64,000 nucleotides of DNA from Gallionella sp. (GCA_023229845.1 JALNYK010000005.1:1-64000), one strand, 5' to 3'; shown: positions 1 through 8,067, numbered from the stretch's first letter. Program-made: numbers and translations. The notes: generated from the letters alone by a model not told the origin.

Positions 1-124
1 GCGCGTTCAGCACGCCGTCCAGCGTCTGTTTGAAGTTGAGCGAATGCGACAGAACCCGGCTCACCTGATACAGGGTCTCCAGTTCGGCGCGCAGCAGATC
101 CAGTTCTACGCGAGGATCAGACAT
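1..124 (-). CDS. nifA: NifA, nif-specific sigma-54 activator (N-terminal fragment)
   Basis: Only the first 41 codons are inside the window; the gene runs off the left edge. The translation begins MSDPRVELDLLRAELETLYQ and continues into VSRVLSHSLNFKQTL, which resembles the start of the NifA GAF domain. Its ATG overlaps the nifL stop by 8 bases, so the two genes are co-transcribed and probably translationally coupled. NifA family members activate sigma-54 promoters of nif genes by binding TGT-N10-ACA sites, several of which occur in this window. The AAA+ and DNA-binding domains cannot be checked here, so the name rests on the N-terminus and on the nifL neighbour. Confidence 0.85.
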   Translation of the reverse strand, partial: MSDPRVELDLLRAELETLYQVSRVLSHSLNFKQTLDGVLNA

Positions 125-1661
125 GGTTGCCTCCCGACATAAAGGGAAGTTGTACGCGTACGCGGCAGCCGGTGCGATACGACGGATCGATGTCGATAGT
201 GCCGCCGTGGCGCATCGCGACTTCCTGCGCCATGGATAAGCCCAGCCCGAGGTGCTGCTTCGCCGCTCCTTTGGTGGTGAAGAAGGGCTGGAAGACGGTG
301 AAGCGCAGATCGTCGGCGATGCCGGGACCGGTGTCTTCGACGAACACCTCGAAATGATCGCTGCCGGATTTGCAGGCGATGCGCAGCTCGCGCGGCCCGC
401 CGCGCCGTTCGTTCATCGCCTCGATGGCATTGGCGACGAGATGTTTGAACAGGTTGGTCAGTTGAGCCTGGTGCGCGGAGAGCGTGGCGGGTTGAACGGA
501 AGGCGACCACTCCACCACGATGCCCGCGCTCAGCAGATTCGCCGTGGCGAGCTTGAGCACGTCGACCAGCACCTCGTTGAGATCGATCGTTCTCATCGCC
601 TCGTTGCTCTGGTCCGGGATGCAGGCGCGCAGCGTCTCCAATGCCTCGCGGCTCTTGCGCATGGCTTCTTCCAGCGCATTGGCGGCAGGCAGTTCGCCGC
701 CCGAGTCGCGGCGTCGCTCCAGTATGTTGGCGACGGCGCTCAGCATGTTGAGCGGACCTTCGAGTTGGAACACCGCGCCCGCCAGCGTCTCGCGCAAGCC
801 CTGGATGCGTTCCTGCTCGGAGAGCAGCGCGCGCAGGCTGTTGATGCGCAACGCTTCCTGCTGGCGCTTGAGTTCGCTGATATCCTGTATCGTCAGCAAC
901 AGGTAATGGCGGCGCAGCGGTTCGTAAAAGGCATCCGCGCCGACATCCTGTTCCTCGAACCAGGACACCGCGCAGGAGAACCAGCGCGCGGCGCGCTTCG
1001 GCAATTCGACGCACACCTCGCGCGCGGCGATGTTGCGGTGTTTGTCGTAGGCCTGTGCGAAGGCGTCGCCCATCTGTTCGCGCAACGCGGCAAGCAGTTT
1101 CACCGCGGGTTCCTTGCCGAGGTCGCCGATCAGTTTCTTGTATTCCTGGTTGTCGAGCAGCACGCGCTCTTTCTCGTCGAGCAGCACGATGGCGACCTGC
1201 GCCGCGTCCACCACCGATTCGATCAGCGTCTTCTGGTTCTGCACCTGCCGTTCGAGCCGGTGCACCTCGGTCACGTCGCGGTGCATGCCGAGGTAATGCG
1301 AAGTGATGCCGTCCTCGTTCACCACCGGGGTGATGGTGATGTCGGCCAGATAGCGGCTGCCGTCGCGGCGTTTGTTCACCAGCAGGCCGTTCCACGGGCG
1401 CTGGCGCTGGATCTGCGCCCACATGGTTTCGTACACCAGTTTGGGCGTGACGCGGTAGGACAGGATGGACTCGTTGTTTCCCACCAGCTCCTGCCGCTCG
1501 TAGCCGGTGGTGCGCTGGAACGACGGGTTGGTATACAGAATGTTGGCGCGCTCGTCGGTGATGGAGATCGCCAGCGCAGATTGCTCCACTGCCTGTCGGA
1601 ATATGTGCGCCGGCAAGGCATCGCCTGTTTCTTCCGGCGTATTTGGTGCGGGCTTGGACAT
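117..1661 (-). CDS. nifL: NifL, redox and nitrogen-status anti-activator of NifA
   Basis: About 514 residues: an N-terminal PAS domain (flavin-binding in characterised NifL), a second PAS-like region, a helical linker, and a C-terminal GHKL ATP-binding domain with an N-box (HLVANAIEAMNE), a VEDTGPGI box and a GLGLSMAQEV box. Aligning FQLEGPLN with the kinase H-box puts Phe where the phosphoacceptor His would be, which fits NifL acting by binding NifA rather than by phosphotransfer. An upstream ATG at 1712 is in frame, but the sigma-54 promoter at 1696-1710 lies between it and the ATG at 1661. The 1661 start also has a GGAG five bases ahead, so it is preferred. nifA follows and overlaps. Confidence 0.93.
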   Translation of the reverse strand: MSKPAPNTPEETGDALPAHIFRQAVEQSALAISITDERANILYTNPSFQRTTGYERQELVGNNESILSYRVTPKLVYETMWAQIQRQRPWNGLLVNKRRDGSRYLADITITPVVNEDGITSHYLGMHRDVTEVHRLERQVQNQKTLIESVVDAAQVAIVLLDEKERVLLDNQEYKKLIGDLGKEPAVKLLAALREQMGDAFAQAYDKHRNIAAREVCVELPKRAARWFSCAVSWFEEQDVGADAFYEPLRRHYLLLTIQDISELKRQQEALRINSLRALLSEQERIQGLRETLAGAVFQLEGPLNMLSAVANILERRRDSGGELPAANALEEAMRKSREALETLRACIPDQSNEAMRTIDLNEVLVDVLKLATANLLSAGIVVEWSPSVQPATLSAHQAQLTNLFKHLVANAIEAMNERRGGPRELRIACKSGSDHFEVFVEDTGPGIADDLRFTVFQPFFTTKGAAKQHLGLGLSMAQEVAMRHGGTIDIDPSYRTGCRVRVQLPFMSGGNHV

Positions 1662-1695
1662 GATGGCTCCGGTTCTGGGTGATACAAGTGGATCA

Positions 1696-1710
1696 GCAAT
1701 ATCCATGCCC
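1696..1710 (-). promoter_or_regulatory. Predicted sigma-54 promoter of nifLA
   Basis: On the minus strand the sequence is GGGCATGGATATTGC. The GG and GC doublets are 10 bases apart, matching TGGCACG-N4-TTGC apart from the first base and one C-to-T change. It would start transcription near 1684, about 23 bases before the nifL ATG at 1661. Confidence 0.7.
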
Positions 1711-1751
1711 ATAAATTTCCGTTTTGCCTCATCGCCGCGGAATGGGCGGGT

Positions 1752-1767
1752 TGTCGCGTTTGCGACA
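1752..1767. promoter_or_regulatory. NifA upstream activator site
   Basis: TGTCGCGTTTGCGACA is a perfect TGT-N10-ACA palindrome. It lies about 107 bases upstream of the rnfA -24 element and about 42 bases upstream of the nifL one, so it could serve either. GTTGTCGCGT (1750-1759) is repeated in inverted orientation at 1783-1792, which may add a half-site. The pattern alone is common by chance; its position between two sigma-54 promoters is what supports it. Confidence 0.75.
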
Positions 1768-1805
1768 TCCGTGCAGGACGCGACGCGACAACGACCATGA
1801 TTTTT

Positions 1806-1822
1806 TGCACCCGATTGGTGCG
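1806..1822. promoter_or_regulatory. Predicted NtrC-binding site
   Basis: TGCACC-CGATT-GGTGCG matches the classical enteric NtrC operator form TGCACC-N5-GGTGCA at all but the last base. It sits about 100 bases upstream of the nifL promoter. It overlaps a second inverted repeat, ATTGGTGC/GCACCAAT (1814-1821 and 1828-1835). The simplest reading is nitrogen-status control of nifLA through NtrC. Confidence 0.6.
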
Positions 1823-1873
1823 TTCATGCACCAATTGCCTGATTCTGTGCGTCTCCTTTTCGTATGCGACTTC

Positions 1874-1888
1874 TGGCATGACGTTTGC
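1874..1888 (+). promoter_or_regulatory. Predicted sigma-54 promoter of the rnf operon
   Basis: TGGCATGACGTTTGC keeps the GG-N10-GC spacing and differs from TGGCACG-N4-TTGC by one base. Predicted transcription start is near 1900, immediately before the AGGAG that serves the rnfA ATG at 1915. Confidence 0.8.
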
Positions 1889-1914
1889 AGGGTAGGGGGC
1901 AGGAGATGAACGAT

Positions 1915-2490
1915 ATGAGCGAATACCTGTTGCTGCTGCTTGCCACCGCACTCGTGAACAACGTGGTGCTGGTGAAGTTTCTCGGACTGTGCCCGTTCAT
2001 GGGTGTGTCCAAGAAGATGGACGGCGCGTTGGGCATGGGCATGGCCACCACCTTCGTGCTGACGATGACGACGGCCGCGACCTGGATGCTGGAGCACTGG
2101 CTGCTGATGCCGCTGGGCATAGGCTACCTGCGCATCCTCGCCTTCATCCTCACCATCGCCGCCGTGGTGCAGTTCACCGAGATGCTGATACGCAAGGCCA
2201 GTCCCGGCCTGTATCAGGTGCTGGGCATCTACCTGCCGTTGATCACCACCAACTGCGCGGTGCTGGGCGTCGCACTGCTCAACGTGCAGGAGCAGAACGG
2301 TTTCATGCACAGCCTGCTGTACGGCTTCGGTTCGGCGGTCGGCTTCACGCTGGTGATGCTGCTGTTCACCGGCCTGCGCGTGCGGCTCGCACTGGCCCAG
2401 GTGCCGGCGGCGTTCGCCGGCGCGCCGATCGGATTCGTCGTAGCAGGTTTGCTGTCGCTGGCGTTCATGGGGTTCGCCGGATTGGCGTGA
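1915..2490 (+). CDS. rnfA: RnfA, membrane subunit of the Rnf electron-transfer complex
   Basis: 191 residues with about six hydrophobic segments. The N-terminal LVNNVVLVKFLGLCPFMGVS is the hallmark of RnfA/NqrE and holds the Cys near the membrane Fe-S centre. Rnf couples ion motive force to reduction of ferredoxin or flavodoxin; in diazotrophs it supplies electrons to nitrogenase. ATG 1915 was chosen because AGGAG (1901-1905) is nine bases upstream; the ATG at 1906 abuts that site, and an in-frame TTG at 1885 lies inside the promoter. First gene of the rnf operon, divergent from nifL. Confidence 0.95.
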   Translation: MSEYLLLLLATALVNNVVLVKFLGLCPFMGVSKKMDGALGMGMATTFVLTMTTAATWMLEHWLLMPLGIGYLRILAFILTIAAVVQFTEMLIRKASPGLYQVLGIYLPLITTNCAVLGVALLNVQEQNGFMHSLLYGFGSAVGFTLVMLLFTGLRVRLALAQVPAAFAGAPIGFVVAGLLSLAFMGFAGLA

Positions 2491-2513
2491 GATTGAAGAT
2501 GAAAAAGCCTCTT

Positions 2514-2604
2514 CCCGCAGATTGCGCAGATTACGCAAGATTAGAAACGGAATGCCAAGTCAGGGTGTGGCATTTGAATCTGTGTCATCTGCGCAATCTG
2601 CGGG
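2514..2604. repeat. Inverted repeat of GCAGATT-type sequence between rnfA and rnfB
   Basis: CCCGCAGATTGCGCAGATTA at 2514 returns in inverted orientation at about 2577-2604 (ending ATCTGCGCAATCTGCGGG), around a central spacer of roughly 40 bases. It fills most of the 142-base rnfA-rnfB gap and could fold into a long hairpin in the operon transcript. Confidence 0.75.
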
Positions 2605-2632
2605 CCGGTTTGGTTTTGAAAGGATTTTAGAA

Positions 2633-3172
2633 ATGTTAGTCGCCGCCGTCGTCAGCCTGACCATATTGGGAACCGTCTTCGGTTTGTTGCTCGGCGTCGC
2701 CGCGCGTTATCTGCGCGTCGAGGGCAATCCGCTGGTCGCCGAGATCGAGCAACTGCTGCCCGGCTCGCAGTGCGGGCAGTGCGGCTATCCCGGCTGCACG
2801 GGTGCGGCGCAGGCGCTGGCCGAGGGCGGCGCTCCGGTCACGCTGTGCCCGCCGGGCGGACGCGCGCTGGCGCAGGCGCTGGCCGCCAAGCTAGGCGTCG
2901 ATGCCGACCTCTCCGGCGTGGAAGACAAGGGCCCGATGATCGCCGAGGTGAAGGAAGAAATTTGCATAGGTTGCACGCGCTGCTTCAAGGTCTGTCCTAC
3001 CGACGCGATCATGGGCGCGGCGCAGCAGATTCATGTGGTGTTCCGCGAGGCCTGCACCGCCTGCGGCAAATGCGTCGATGCCTGCCCGACCGAATCGGTC
3101 ACGCTGCAACCCGTGCCGGTGACGCTGCAATCCTGGCACTGGCATAAACCACAAGCAGGGAGTGTGGCATGA
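2633..3172 (+). CDS. rnfB: RnfB, iron-sulfur subunit of the Rnf complex
   Basis: 179 residues. An N-terminal membrane anchor (about residues 2-25) is followed by the four-cysteine cluster domain (CGQCGYPGC and a later LCPPGG) and a two-cluster ferredoxin domain with CIGCTRCFKVCP and CTACGKCVDACP. RnfB passes electrons between the membrane part and the soluble ferredoxin partner. ATG 2633 gives the normal anchor (MLVAAVVSLTILGTVF); upstream in-frame codons come from the preceding repeat and are not coding. The stop overlaps the rnfC start in ATGA. Confidence 0.95.
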   Translation: MLVAAVVSLTILGTVFGLLLGVAARYLRVEGNPLVAEIEQLLPGSQCGQCGYPGCTGAAQALAEGGAPVTLCPPGGRALAQALAAKLGVDADLSGVEDKGPMIAEVKEEICIGCTRCFKVCPTDAIMGAAQQIHVVFREACTACGKCVDACPTESVTLQPVPVTLQSWHWHKPQAGSVA

Positions 3173-4641
3173 AGCTTTTCGACCTGAGAGGCGGCGTGCA
3201 TCCCGAAGGCAAGAAAGACCTGTCGGCGGAATGTCCCATCCGCAGCGTTCCCCTGCCGAAGACACTGTATATCCCGCTGCAGCAGCACATAGGTGCGCCC
3301 GCCGCGCCGGTGGTGCAGGTCGGCGACCATGTGCTGAAAGGCCAGCTCATCGCTCATGCGCAGGGTGCGGTGTCCGCGCCGGTGCATGCGCCGACCTCCG
3401 GCGTGATCTCAGCACTCGGCGACCATGCCGCGCCGCATCCATCCGGCCTGCCGGTTCCCACATTCACGCTGGGGAGCGATGGCCTCGACGAGTGGATCGC
3501 GCTGAAAGACGAAGACGATCCGTTCGCGCTGTCGCCGGAAGATATCGCTGCGCGCGTCGCGGCGGCGGGCATCGTCGGACTCGGCGGCGCGACTTTCCCT
3601 TCGGCCTTGAAACTTAACGTCAGTCGCGGCGCGCGGACGTTAATCATGAACGGCGGCGAATGCGAACCCTATCTCACCTGCGATGACCGCATCATGCGCG
3701 AACGCGCGGTGCAAATCGTCGAAGGTATCAGGCTGATCGCCTATGCCGTCGGCGCGCAGGAAGTACTGGTCGGCATCGAAGACAACAAGCCGGCCGCCAT
3801 CGCCGCGATGCAGGCGGCCGCGCGAGGCAGCGCGGTCAAGATCGTGGCGATGCCCAGCATGTACCCGATGGGTTCGGAGAAGCAGATCGTGCAGGTGCTC
3901 ACCGGCAAGGAAATTCCTGCAGGCGGTCGCCCCGCCGACATCGGCGTGCTGGTACACAACGTCGCCACCGCCTGGGCGGTGCAGCAGGCGATCCGTTTCG
4001 GCCGTCCGCTGATCTCGCGCATCGTCACCTTGAGCGGCGGCGCGCTGAAGACGCCGTGCAACGTCGAGGCGCTGATAGGCACACCGGTGGAAGAGCTGAT
4101 CGCCGTCGCGGGCGGCTACGCTCAGCCCGCCGCGCGCATGGTGCTGGGCGGCCCGATGATGGGGCAGCAGTTCTCCAATACCAATGTTCCCGTGGTCAAG
4201 GGCACCAGCGGCGTGCTCGCGCTGACCGCGAGCGAGATCGGTCAGGCGGAACCGTCTCCCTGCATCCGCTGCTCGACCTGCGTGCGCGCCTGCCCGGTCG
4301 GACTGCTGCCGCTGGAGATGGCGGCGCATATCCGCGCGTCCGACCTGACCGGCGCGGTCGATCTCGGGCTGAAGGACTGCATCGCCTGCGGCTCCTGCTC
4401 CTATGTCTGCCCGGCGCATATCCCGCTGGTGCATTTCTTCAACTACGCCAAGGGCGACCTCGCCGCACAGGAACGCGCCAAGCTGAAACAGGAAGCGACG
4501 AAGAAGCTGGCCGAGGCGCGCACCGAACGCATCGCCCGCATCGAACGCGAACGCACCGAGGCGATGGCGAAACGCAAGGCCATGCGTGAGGCGAAGGAAC
4601 GGGCGGCGAAAGAAGCGGCTGCGAAGGCGGAGGCGGTATGA
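3169..4641 (+). CDS. rnfC: RnfC, peripheral NADH/flavin and Fe-S subunit of Rnf
   Basis: 490 residues. A biotinyl/barrel-sandwich-like N-terminus is followed by the glycine-rich nucleotide/FMN region (GLGGATFPSALKL, then NGGECEPYLTCDDR), an SLBB-like segment and two [4Fe-4S] motifs, CIRCSTCVRACP and CIACGSCSYVCP. The last 70 residues are a charged helix rich in Lys, Glu and Ala, as in other proteobacterial RnfC. It is the presumed entry point for NADH electrons. Start ATG overlaps the rnfB stop. Confidence 0.95.
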   Translation: MKLFDLRGGVHPEGKKDLSAECPIRSVPLPKTLYIPLQQHIGAPAAPVVQVGDHVLKGQLIAHAQGAVSAPVHAPTSGVISALGDHAAPHPSGLPVPTFTLGSDGLDEWIALKDEDDPFALSPEDIAARVAAAGIVGLGGATFPSALKLNVSRGARTLIMNGGECEPYLTCDDRIMRERAVQIVEGIRLIAYAVGAQEVLVGIEDNKPAAIAAMQAAARGSAVKIVAMPSMYPMGSEKQIVQVLTGKEIPAGGRPADIGVLVHNVATAWAVQQAIRFGRPLISRIVTLSGGALKTPCNVEALIGTPVEELIAVAGGYAQPAARMVLGGPMMGQQFSNTNVPVVKGTSGVLALTASEIGQAEPSPCIRCSTCVRACPVGLLPLEMAAHIRASDLTGAVDLGLKDCIACGSCSYVCPAHIPLVHFFNYAKGDLAAQERAKLKQEATKKLAEARTERIARIERERTEAMAKRKAMREAKERAAKEAAAKAEAV

Positions 4642-4652
4642 AAACGATGAAC

Positions 4653-4778
4653 CGTCATTCCGGCGCAGGCCGGAATCCAGTAGAAAAAATAGCCCGCGTA
4701 GCGGACAAAACTGAAGTGATGTCCCGCTTCGCGGGGAATCATTCGATAGGCTGGATTCCGGCCTGCGCCGGAATGACA
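4653..4778. repeat. MITE-like repeat, family A copy 1
   Basis: A 126-base element with terminal inverted repeats CGTCATTCCGGCGCAGGC / GCCTGCGCCGGAATGAC, each containing its own smaller hairpin, and a core with GCGTAGCGGACAAAAC and TCCCGCTTCGCGGGGA. It fills the rnfC-rnfD gap. Related copies are at 6500, 8079 (degenerate), 32206 and 36111. It encodes nothing visible. Confidence 0.85.
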
Positions 4779-4807
4779 CAGTTGTTGAACATGGTGAGGA
4801 ATAACAC

Positions 4808-5857
4808 ATGAACCCCATCGCCCATTCCCCCCACGCCCACGCCCCGATTTCTATCGGCAAGGTGATGGGCACCGTGCTGCTCGCACTCGTGCCTGCCACG
4901 TTGTTCGGCTTCTGGCTCTACGGCTGGCCTGCGGTCAACCTGTGGGCGGTGTCGCTGATCGCGGCCATTGTCGGCGAGGCTTTCGTGTTGCGCCTGCAAA
5001 GCCGCGCGGTGAAACCGGCGTTGATGGACGGCTCCGGCATTCTCACCGCCTGGCTGCTGGCCTTGTCGCTGCCGCCCTACGCGCCCTGGTGGATCGCCGT
5101 GCTGGGCAGCCTGTTCGCGGTCGTCATCGGCAAGCAGATATTCGGCGGGCTGGGGCAGAACGTGTTCAATCCGGCGATGGCCGCGCGCGTGATGCTGCTG
5201 ATCTCGTTCCCGTTGGAGATGACCACCTGGGTCGCGCCCATGCAAGCGCCGGGCTTGCTGGACAGCCTGCGCATCACCTTCATGAGCCAGCCCATCGACG
5301 GCATGGCCAGCGCCTCGCTGCTGGGCCATGTGAAGACCGAATTCACGCGCGGCATCGGTCTCGATCAGGCGCTCATCGGCCACTACGTCCCGATGGACAT
5401 GCTGTGGGGCAGCCGCGTCGGCAGTATGGGCGAAACGACCGCCGTGCTGTTGTTGCTGGGCGGATTGTTCCTGATCGCGAAGCGCATTTTCACCTGGCAT
5501 GCGCCGGTCGCGATGCTGATCGGCGTGGCCGTACCCGCGCTGGTGTTCAACATGATAGACGGCAACCACTACGCCGGACCCATGGTGCATCTGCTGTCGG
5601 GCGGACTGATGCTGGCGGCGTTCTTTATCGTCACCGATCCGGTGACCTCGCCTAACACCGCGCCGGGACAATTCATCTTCGGGTTGGGCTGCGGATTGCT
5701 GACCTGGATCATCCGCACCTGGGGCGGCTACCCGGAAGGCGTGGCGTTCGCGGTGCTGTTGATGAACGCGGCCACGCCCATCATCGACCAGTACGTGAAG
5801 CCGCGCATTTATGGCCGCGACCGCAAGGGTGCGGCTCTTCCGGCAAATAAGGGGTGA
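4808..5857 (+). CDS. rnfD: RnfD, flavin-carrying membrane subunit of Rnf
   Basis: 349 residues with 8-10 hydrophobic segments. Conserved stretches include LMDGSGILTAWLLALSLPP and FGGLGQNVFNPAMAARV. The covalent FMN site expected in RnfD is at IDGMASAS (residues 163-170): it fits D-x-x-x-x-A-S/T but has Ala and Ser at the positions before the Ala, and Ser170 rather than the usual Thr as acceptor. Whether it is flavinylated by ApbE is therefore less certain than in standard homologues. Separated from rnfC by a repeat and from rnfG by four bases. Confidence 0.94.
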   Translation: MNPIAHSPHAHAPISIGKVMGTVLLALVPATLFGFWLYGWPAVNLWAVSLIAAIVGEAFVLRLQSRAVKPALMDGSGILTAWLLALSLPPYAPWWIAVLGSLFAVVIGKQIFGGLGQNVFNPAMAARVMLLISFPLEMTTWVAPMQAPGLLDSLRITFMSQPIDGMASASLLGHVKTEFTRGIGLDQALIGHYVPMDMLWGSRVGSMGETTAVLLLLGGLFLIAKRIFTWHAPVAMLIGVAVPALVFNMIDGNHYAGPMVHLLSGGLMLAAFFIVTDPVTSPNTAPGQFIFGLGCGLLTWIIRTWGGYPEGVAFAVLLMNAATPIIDQYVKPRIYGRDRKGAALPANKG

Positions 5858-5861
5858 TGCG

Positions 5862-6488
5862 ATGAGACTCGAAGAACTGCGCGGCAAGTTGTTTTACCAG
5901 GGAATGCTGCTAGGCGGTGCGGCCTTGCTCACCAGCGTCTTGCTGTCCTTCTTCTCGCAGGCCACCGAGGCTGACATCAAGGCGGCGGAAGCCGCCGACC
6001 TCAAGGCCTCGCTTTCGCAGGTGCTGCCGGGCGAATACGACAACGATTTATTGAAAGACACTGTCACATTGCCCGCTAATCAAGGCGAAGTGCTGGTTTA
6101 CCGCGCGCGGCGCGCCGGCAAGGTCGAGGCGGTGGTGTATCGCGTGACCGGCCACGGTTATGCCGGAAACATCCTGTGCGTGATGGGCGTGTCGCGCGAA
6201 GGAAAGATACTGGGCGTGCGTGTCATCAGCCACAAGGAAACGCCGGGCCTGGGCGACAAGATCGAGCCGGCGAAGGGCGACTGGATTCACGCCTTTGAAG
6301 GCAAGTTCTTGGGCGATCCGCAGCTGGAGAAATGGGCGGTGAAAAAGGACGGCGGCGTGTTCGACCAGTTCGCCGGCGCGACCATCACGCCGCGTGGCGT
6401 GGTCAACGCGGTGAAGGGCGGACTGGAGTTTTTCGATGGCAACAAGGCGAAGTTGCTGGATGAAACAGGAATGGGAGAAGAACCATGA
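5862..6488 (+). CDS. rnfG: RnfG, covalent-flavin subunit of Rnf
   Basis: 208 residues with one N-terminal membrane helix (about residues 12-32) and an extracytoplasmic FMN-binding domain. The flavinylation motif is FDQFAGATITPR, with Thr174 as the probable FMN-phosphoester acceptor. HKETPGLGDKI is the other conserved block. ATG 5862 was chosen because it lies just after the rnfD stop with GGGGTGA ahead and starts the hydrophobic anchor correctly; the longer in-frame opening at 5811 lies inside rnfD. Confidence 0.94.
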   Translation: MRLEELRGKLFYQGMLLGGAALLTSVLLSFFSQATEADIKAAEAADLKASLSQVLPGEYDNDLLKDTVTLPANQGEVLVYRARRAGKVEAVVYRVTGHGYAGNILCVMGVSREGKILGVRVISHKETPGLGDKIEPAKGDWIHAFEGKFLGDPQLEKWAVKKDGGVFDQFAGATITPRGVVNAVKGGLEFFDGNKAKLLDETGMGEEP

Positions 6489-6499
6489 CATTGCAGCGC

Positions 6500-6626
6500 C
6501 GTCATTCCGGCGCAGGCCGGAATCCAGCAAAAACAAACAGCCTGCGTAGCGGACAAAACCCGAATGGCGTCCCGCTTCGCGGGGAATTATTTGACCGGCT
6601 GGATTCCGGCTTCCGCCGGAATGACG
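6500..6626. repeat. MITE-like repeat, family A copy 2
   Basis: Same ends and core as the copy at 4653 (CGTCATTCCGGCGCAGGC start, GCGTAGCGGACAAAAC core, CCGCCGGAATGACG end). It fills the rnfG-rnfE gap. Confidence 0.85.
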
Positions 6627-6642
6627 GTTTCGGAGGTGTGAA

Positions 6643-7317
6643 ATGAACGAGAAATACGCACGCATCACCCGCGACGGACTGTGGGACAACAACGTGGTGT
6701 TCGCGCAGATGCTCGCACTCTGCCCGCTACTGGCCGTGACCAGCAGCGCGACCAACGGCCTCGGCATGGGGCTGGCGACGACTGCGGTGTTGCTGCTCTC
6801 CAACGTCATCATCTCCAGCGTGCGCGAACTGGTCAGCCCCGAGGTGCGCATCCCGGTTTACATCGTGCTGATCGCCACGCTGGTAACGCTGGTGGACATG
6901 AGCCTGAACGCTTGGGCGCACGAGCTGTACAAGGTGCTCGGCCTGTTCATCGCATTGATCGTCGTGAACTGCGCGATCCTCGGTCGCGCCGAATCGTTCG
7001 CCTCGAAGAACTCCGTGGCCGATGCTGCGCTCGACGGGTTGATGATGGGTCTGGGCTTCACGCTCTCGCTGGTGGTCATCGGTGGCGTGCGCGAGATATT
7101 CGGCAGCGGCACGCTGTTCGCCAACGCGCATTTGCTGCTGGGCCCGGCATTCGCCTTCCTCGAAACCACCATCGTGCCGGAGTACAAGGGCTTTTTGCTG
7201 ATGATATTGCCGCCCGGCGGCTTCATGGTGGTGGGACTGTTGCTCGCCGCGAAGCGCGTGCTGGATGCGCGCCGGGCACCACGTGCAGAGATGGCCGTTG
7301 CCGAAGCGGTCTTGTAG
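6643..7317 (+). CDS. rnfE: RnfE, membrane subunit of Rnf
   Basis: 224 residues with six hydrophobic segments, homologous to RnfA and NqrD. DNNVVFAQMLALCPLLAVTS carries the conserved Cys, and the central IVVNCAILGRAESFA block is typical of RnfE. It forms the membrane core with RnfA. RBS GGAGGTG lies just upstream. The TAG stop (7315-7317) is part of the palindromic repeat starting at 7314, so the last residues may differ from those of relatives. Confidence 0.95.
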   Translation: MNEKYARITRDGLWDNNVVFAQMLALCPLLAVTSSATNGLGMGLATTAVLLLSNVIISSVRELVSPEVRIPVYIVLIATLVTLVDMSLNAWAHELYKVLGLFIALIVVNCAILGRAESFASKNSVADAALDGLMMGLGFTLSLVVIGGVREIFGSGTLFANAHLLLGPAFAFLETTIVPEYKGFLLMILPPGGFMVVGLLLAAKRVLDARRAPRAEMAVAEAVL

Positions 7318-7358
7318 GTCGGGTTTTAACCCGACATGTCGGGCTAAAGCCCGACCCA
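7314..7358. repeat. Palindromic repeat, family B
   Basis: GTAGGTCGGGTTTTAACCCG followed by ACATGTCGGGCTAAAGCCCG and ACC: an inverted repeat with two internal stems. The same unit is at 17473 and 34618, with longer relatives at 15875 and 20977. Its TAG supplies the rnfE stop codon. Confidence 0.85.
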
Positions 7359-7372
7359 CACATGCAGTATTG

Positions 7373-7400
7373 CTCCCTTCTCCCGCTTGCGGGCGAGGGG
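7373..7400. repeat. Short palindromic repeat, family E (intergenic copy)
   Basis: CTCCCTTCTCCCGCTTGCGG followed by GCGAGGGG. The same family is inside nifN (32824) and inside the hemerythrin gene (8612). Confidence 0.75.
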
Positions 7401-7419
7401 CTTTAATGGAGAGTAAATC

Positions 7420-7698
7420 ATGCAAATCGGCGTCGCTTTTTCCGAACCCGCACAGCAGCTCTGGCTGCGCATCGAAGTACCGGACGAGTCCACGGTGCAG
7501 GCTGCCATCGAGCAGTCCGGCATCCTCGCCAAATTCCCGCATATCGACCTGACGGAATACAAGGTCGGTATCTTCGGGAAAATGGCCGAACTCGATGCTG
7601 CGCTGAGGCCGGGCGACCGCATCGAGATCTACCGCCCCATCACCGCCGACCCGGCGACCGTGCCGCGCCGCGCGATCGCCGGCGATGACGACGAATAG
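7420..7698 (+). CDS. rnfH: RnfH family small protein
   Basis: 92 residues with a ubiquitin-like beta-grasp character. MQIGVAFSEPAQQLWLRIEV and the GDRIEIYRPITADP block match the RnfH/UPF0125 family. Its role is not established; in several diazotrophs the gene closes the rnf operon, as here. GGAGAG lies seven bases before the ATG. The acidic tail (GDDDE) is ordinary for the family. Confidence 0.85.
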   Translation: MQIGVAFSEPAQQLWLRIEVPDESTVQAAIEQSGILAKFPHIDLTEYKVGIFGKMAELDAALRPGDRIEIYRPITADPATVPRRAIAGDDDE

Positions 7699-7731
7699 CA
7701 GCGCCCATTCCCCGATTTCCTGCACAAGCAC

Positions 7732-8067
7732 ATGAGAAAACCGACACTACATCAGCGCCTGAGGGCCAAGAAACGCAGCCAGTCGCTGCTGATCGGGCTT
7801 ACCTGGTACACCGCGGAAACCTGGGCCGAGATGAAGGCCACCGCAACGGACCCGGAATGCTTCGAGGACAGCTTCGAAAGATGGAAAGCCGTGGCGATCA
7901 AGGCCCGCAGCGAGTTCCAGCGTTCCGGCGTGCGCGCGATCGAATGCCTGATCGCTCCGAAGGAGTTTGCGGCGTGGTGCGCGCAGAACGGCCAGGAAAA
8001 CAACTCCACCTCGCGGGCCGAGTATGTGTCGGAGAAGTTGACTGCCGCCCAAGGGGGCGCGAGTTAA
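7732..8067 (+). CDS. Unknown 111-residue protein after rnfH
   Basis: A basic N-terminus (RLRAKKRSQ) precedes TWYTAETWAEMKATATDPE, a helical middle and EFAAWCAQNGQENN. I do not recognise a family with certainty, though proteins of this look occur beside nif and rnf genes. It starts 33 bases after rnfH and shares its codon use, so it probably belongs to the rnf transcript. No membrane segment or metal motif is visible, and the ribosome site before the ATG is weak. No function is proposed. Confidence 0.6.
   Translation: MRKPTLHQRLRAKKRSQSLLIGLTWYTAETWAEMKATATDPECFEDSFERWKAVAIKARSEFQRSGVRAIECLIAPKEFAAWCAQNGQENNSTSRAEYVSEKLTAAQGGAS

Noticed and set aside
252..1682. A 476-codon plus-strand opening opposite nifL
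   Set aside because: It mirrors nifL codon structure (rich in His, Gln, Arg, Ala) and has no start context or recognisable domain.
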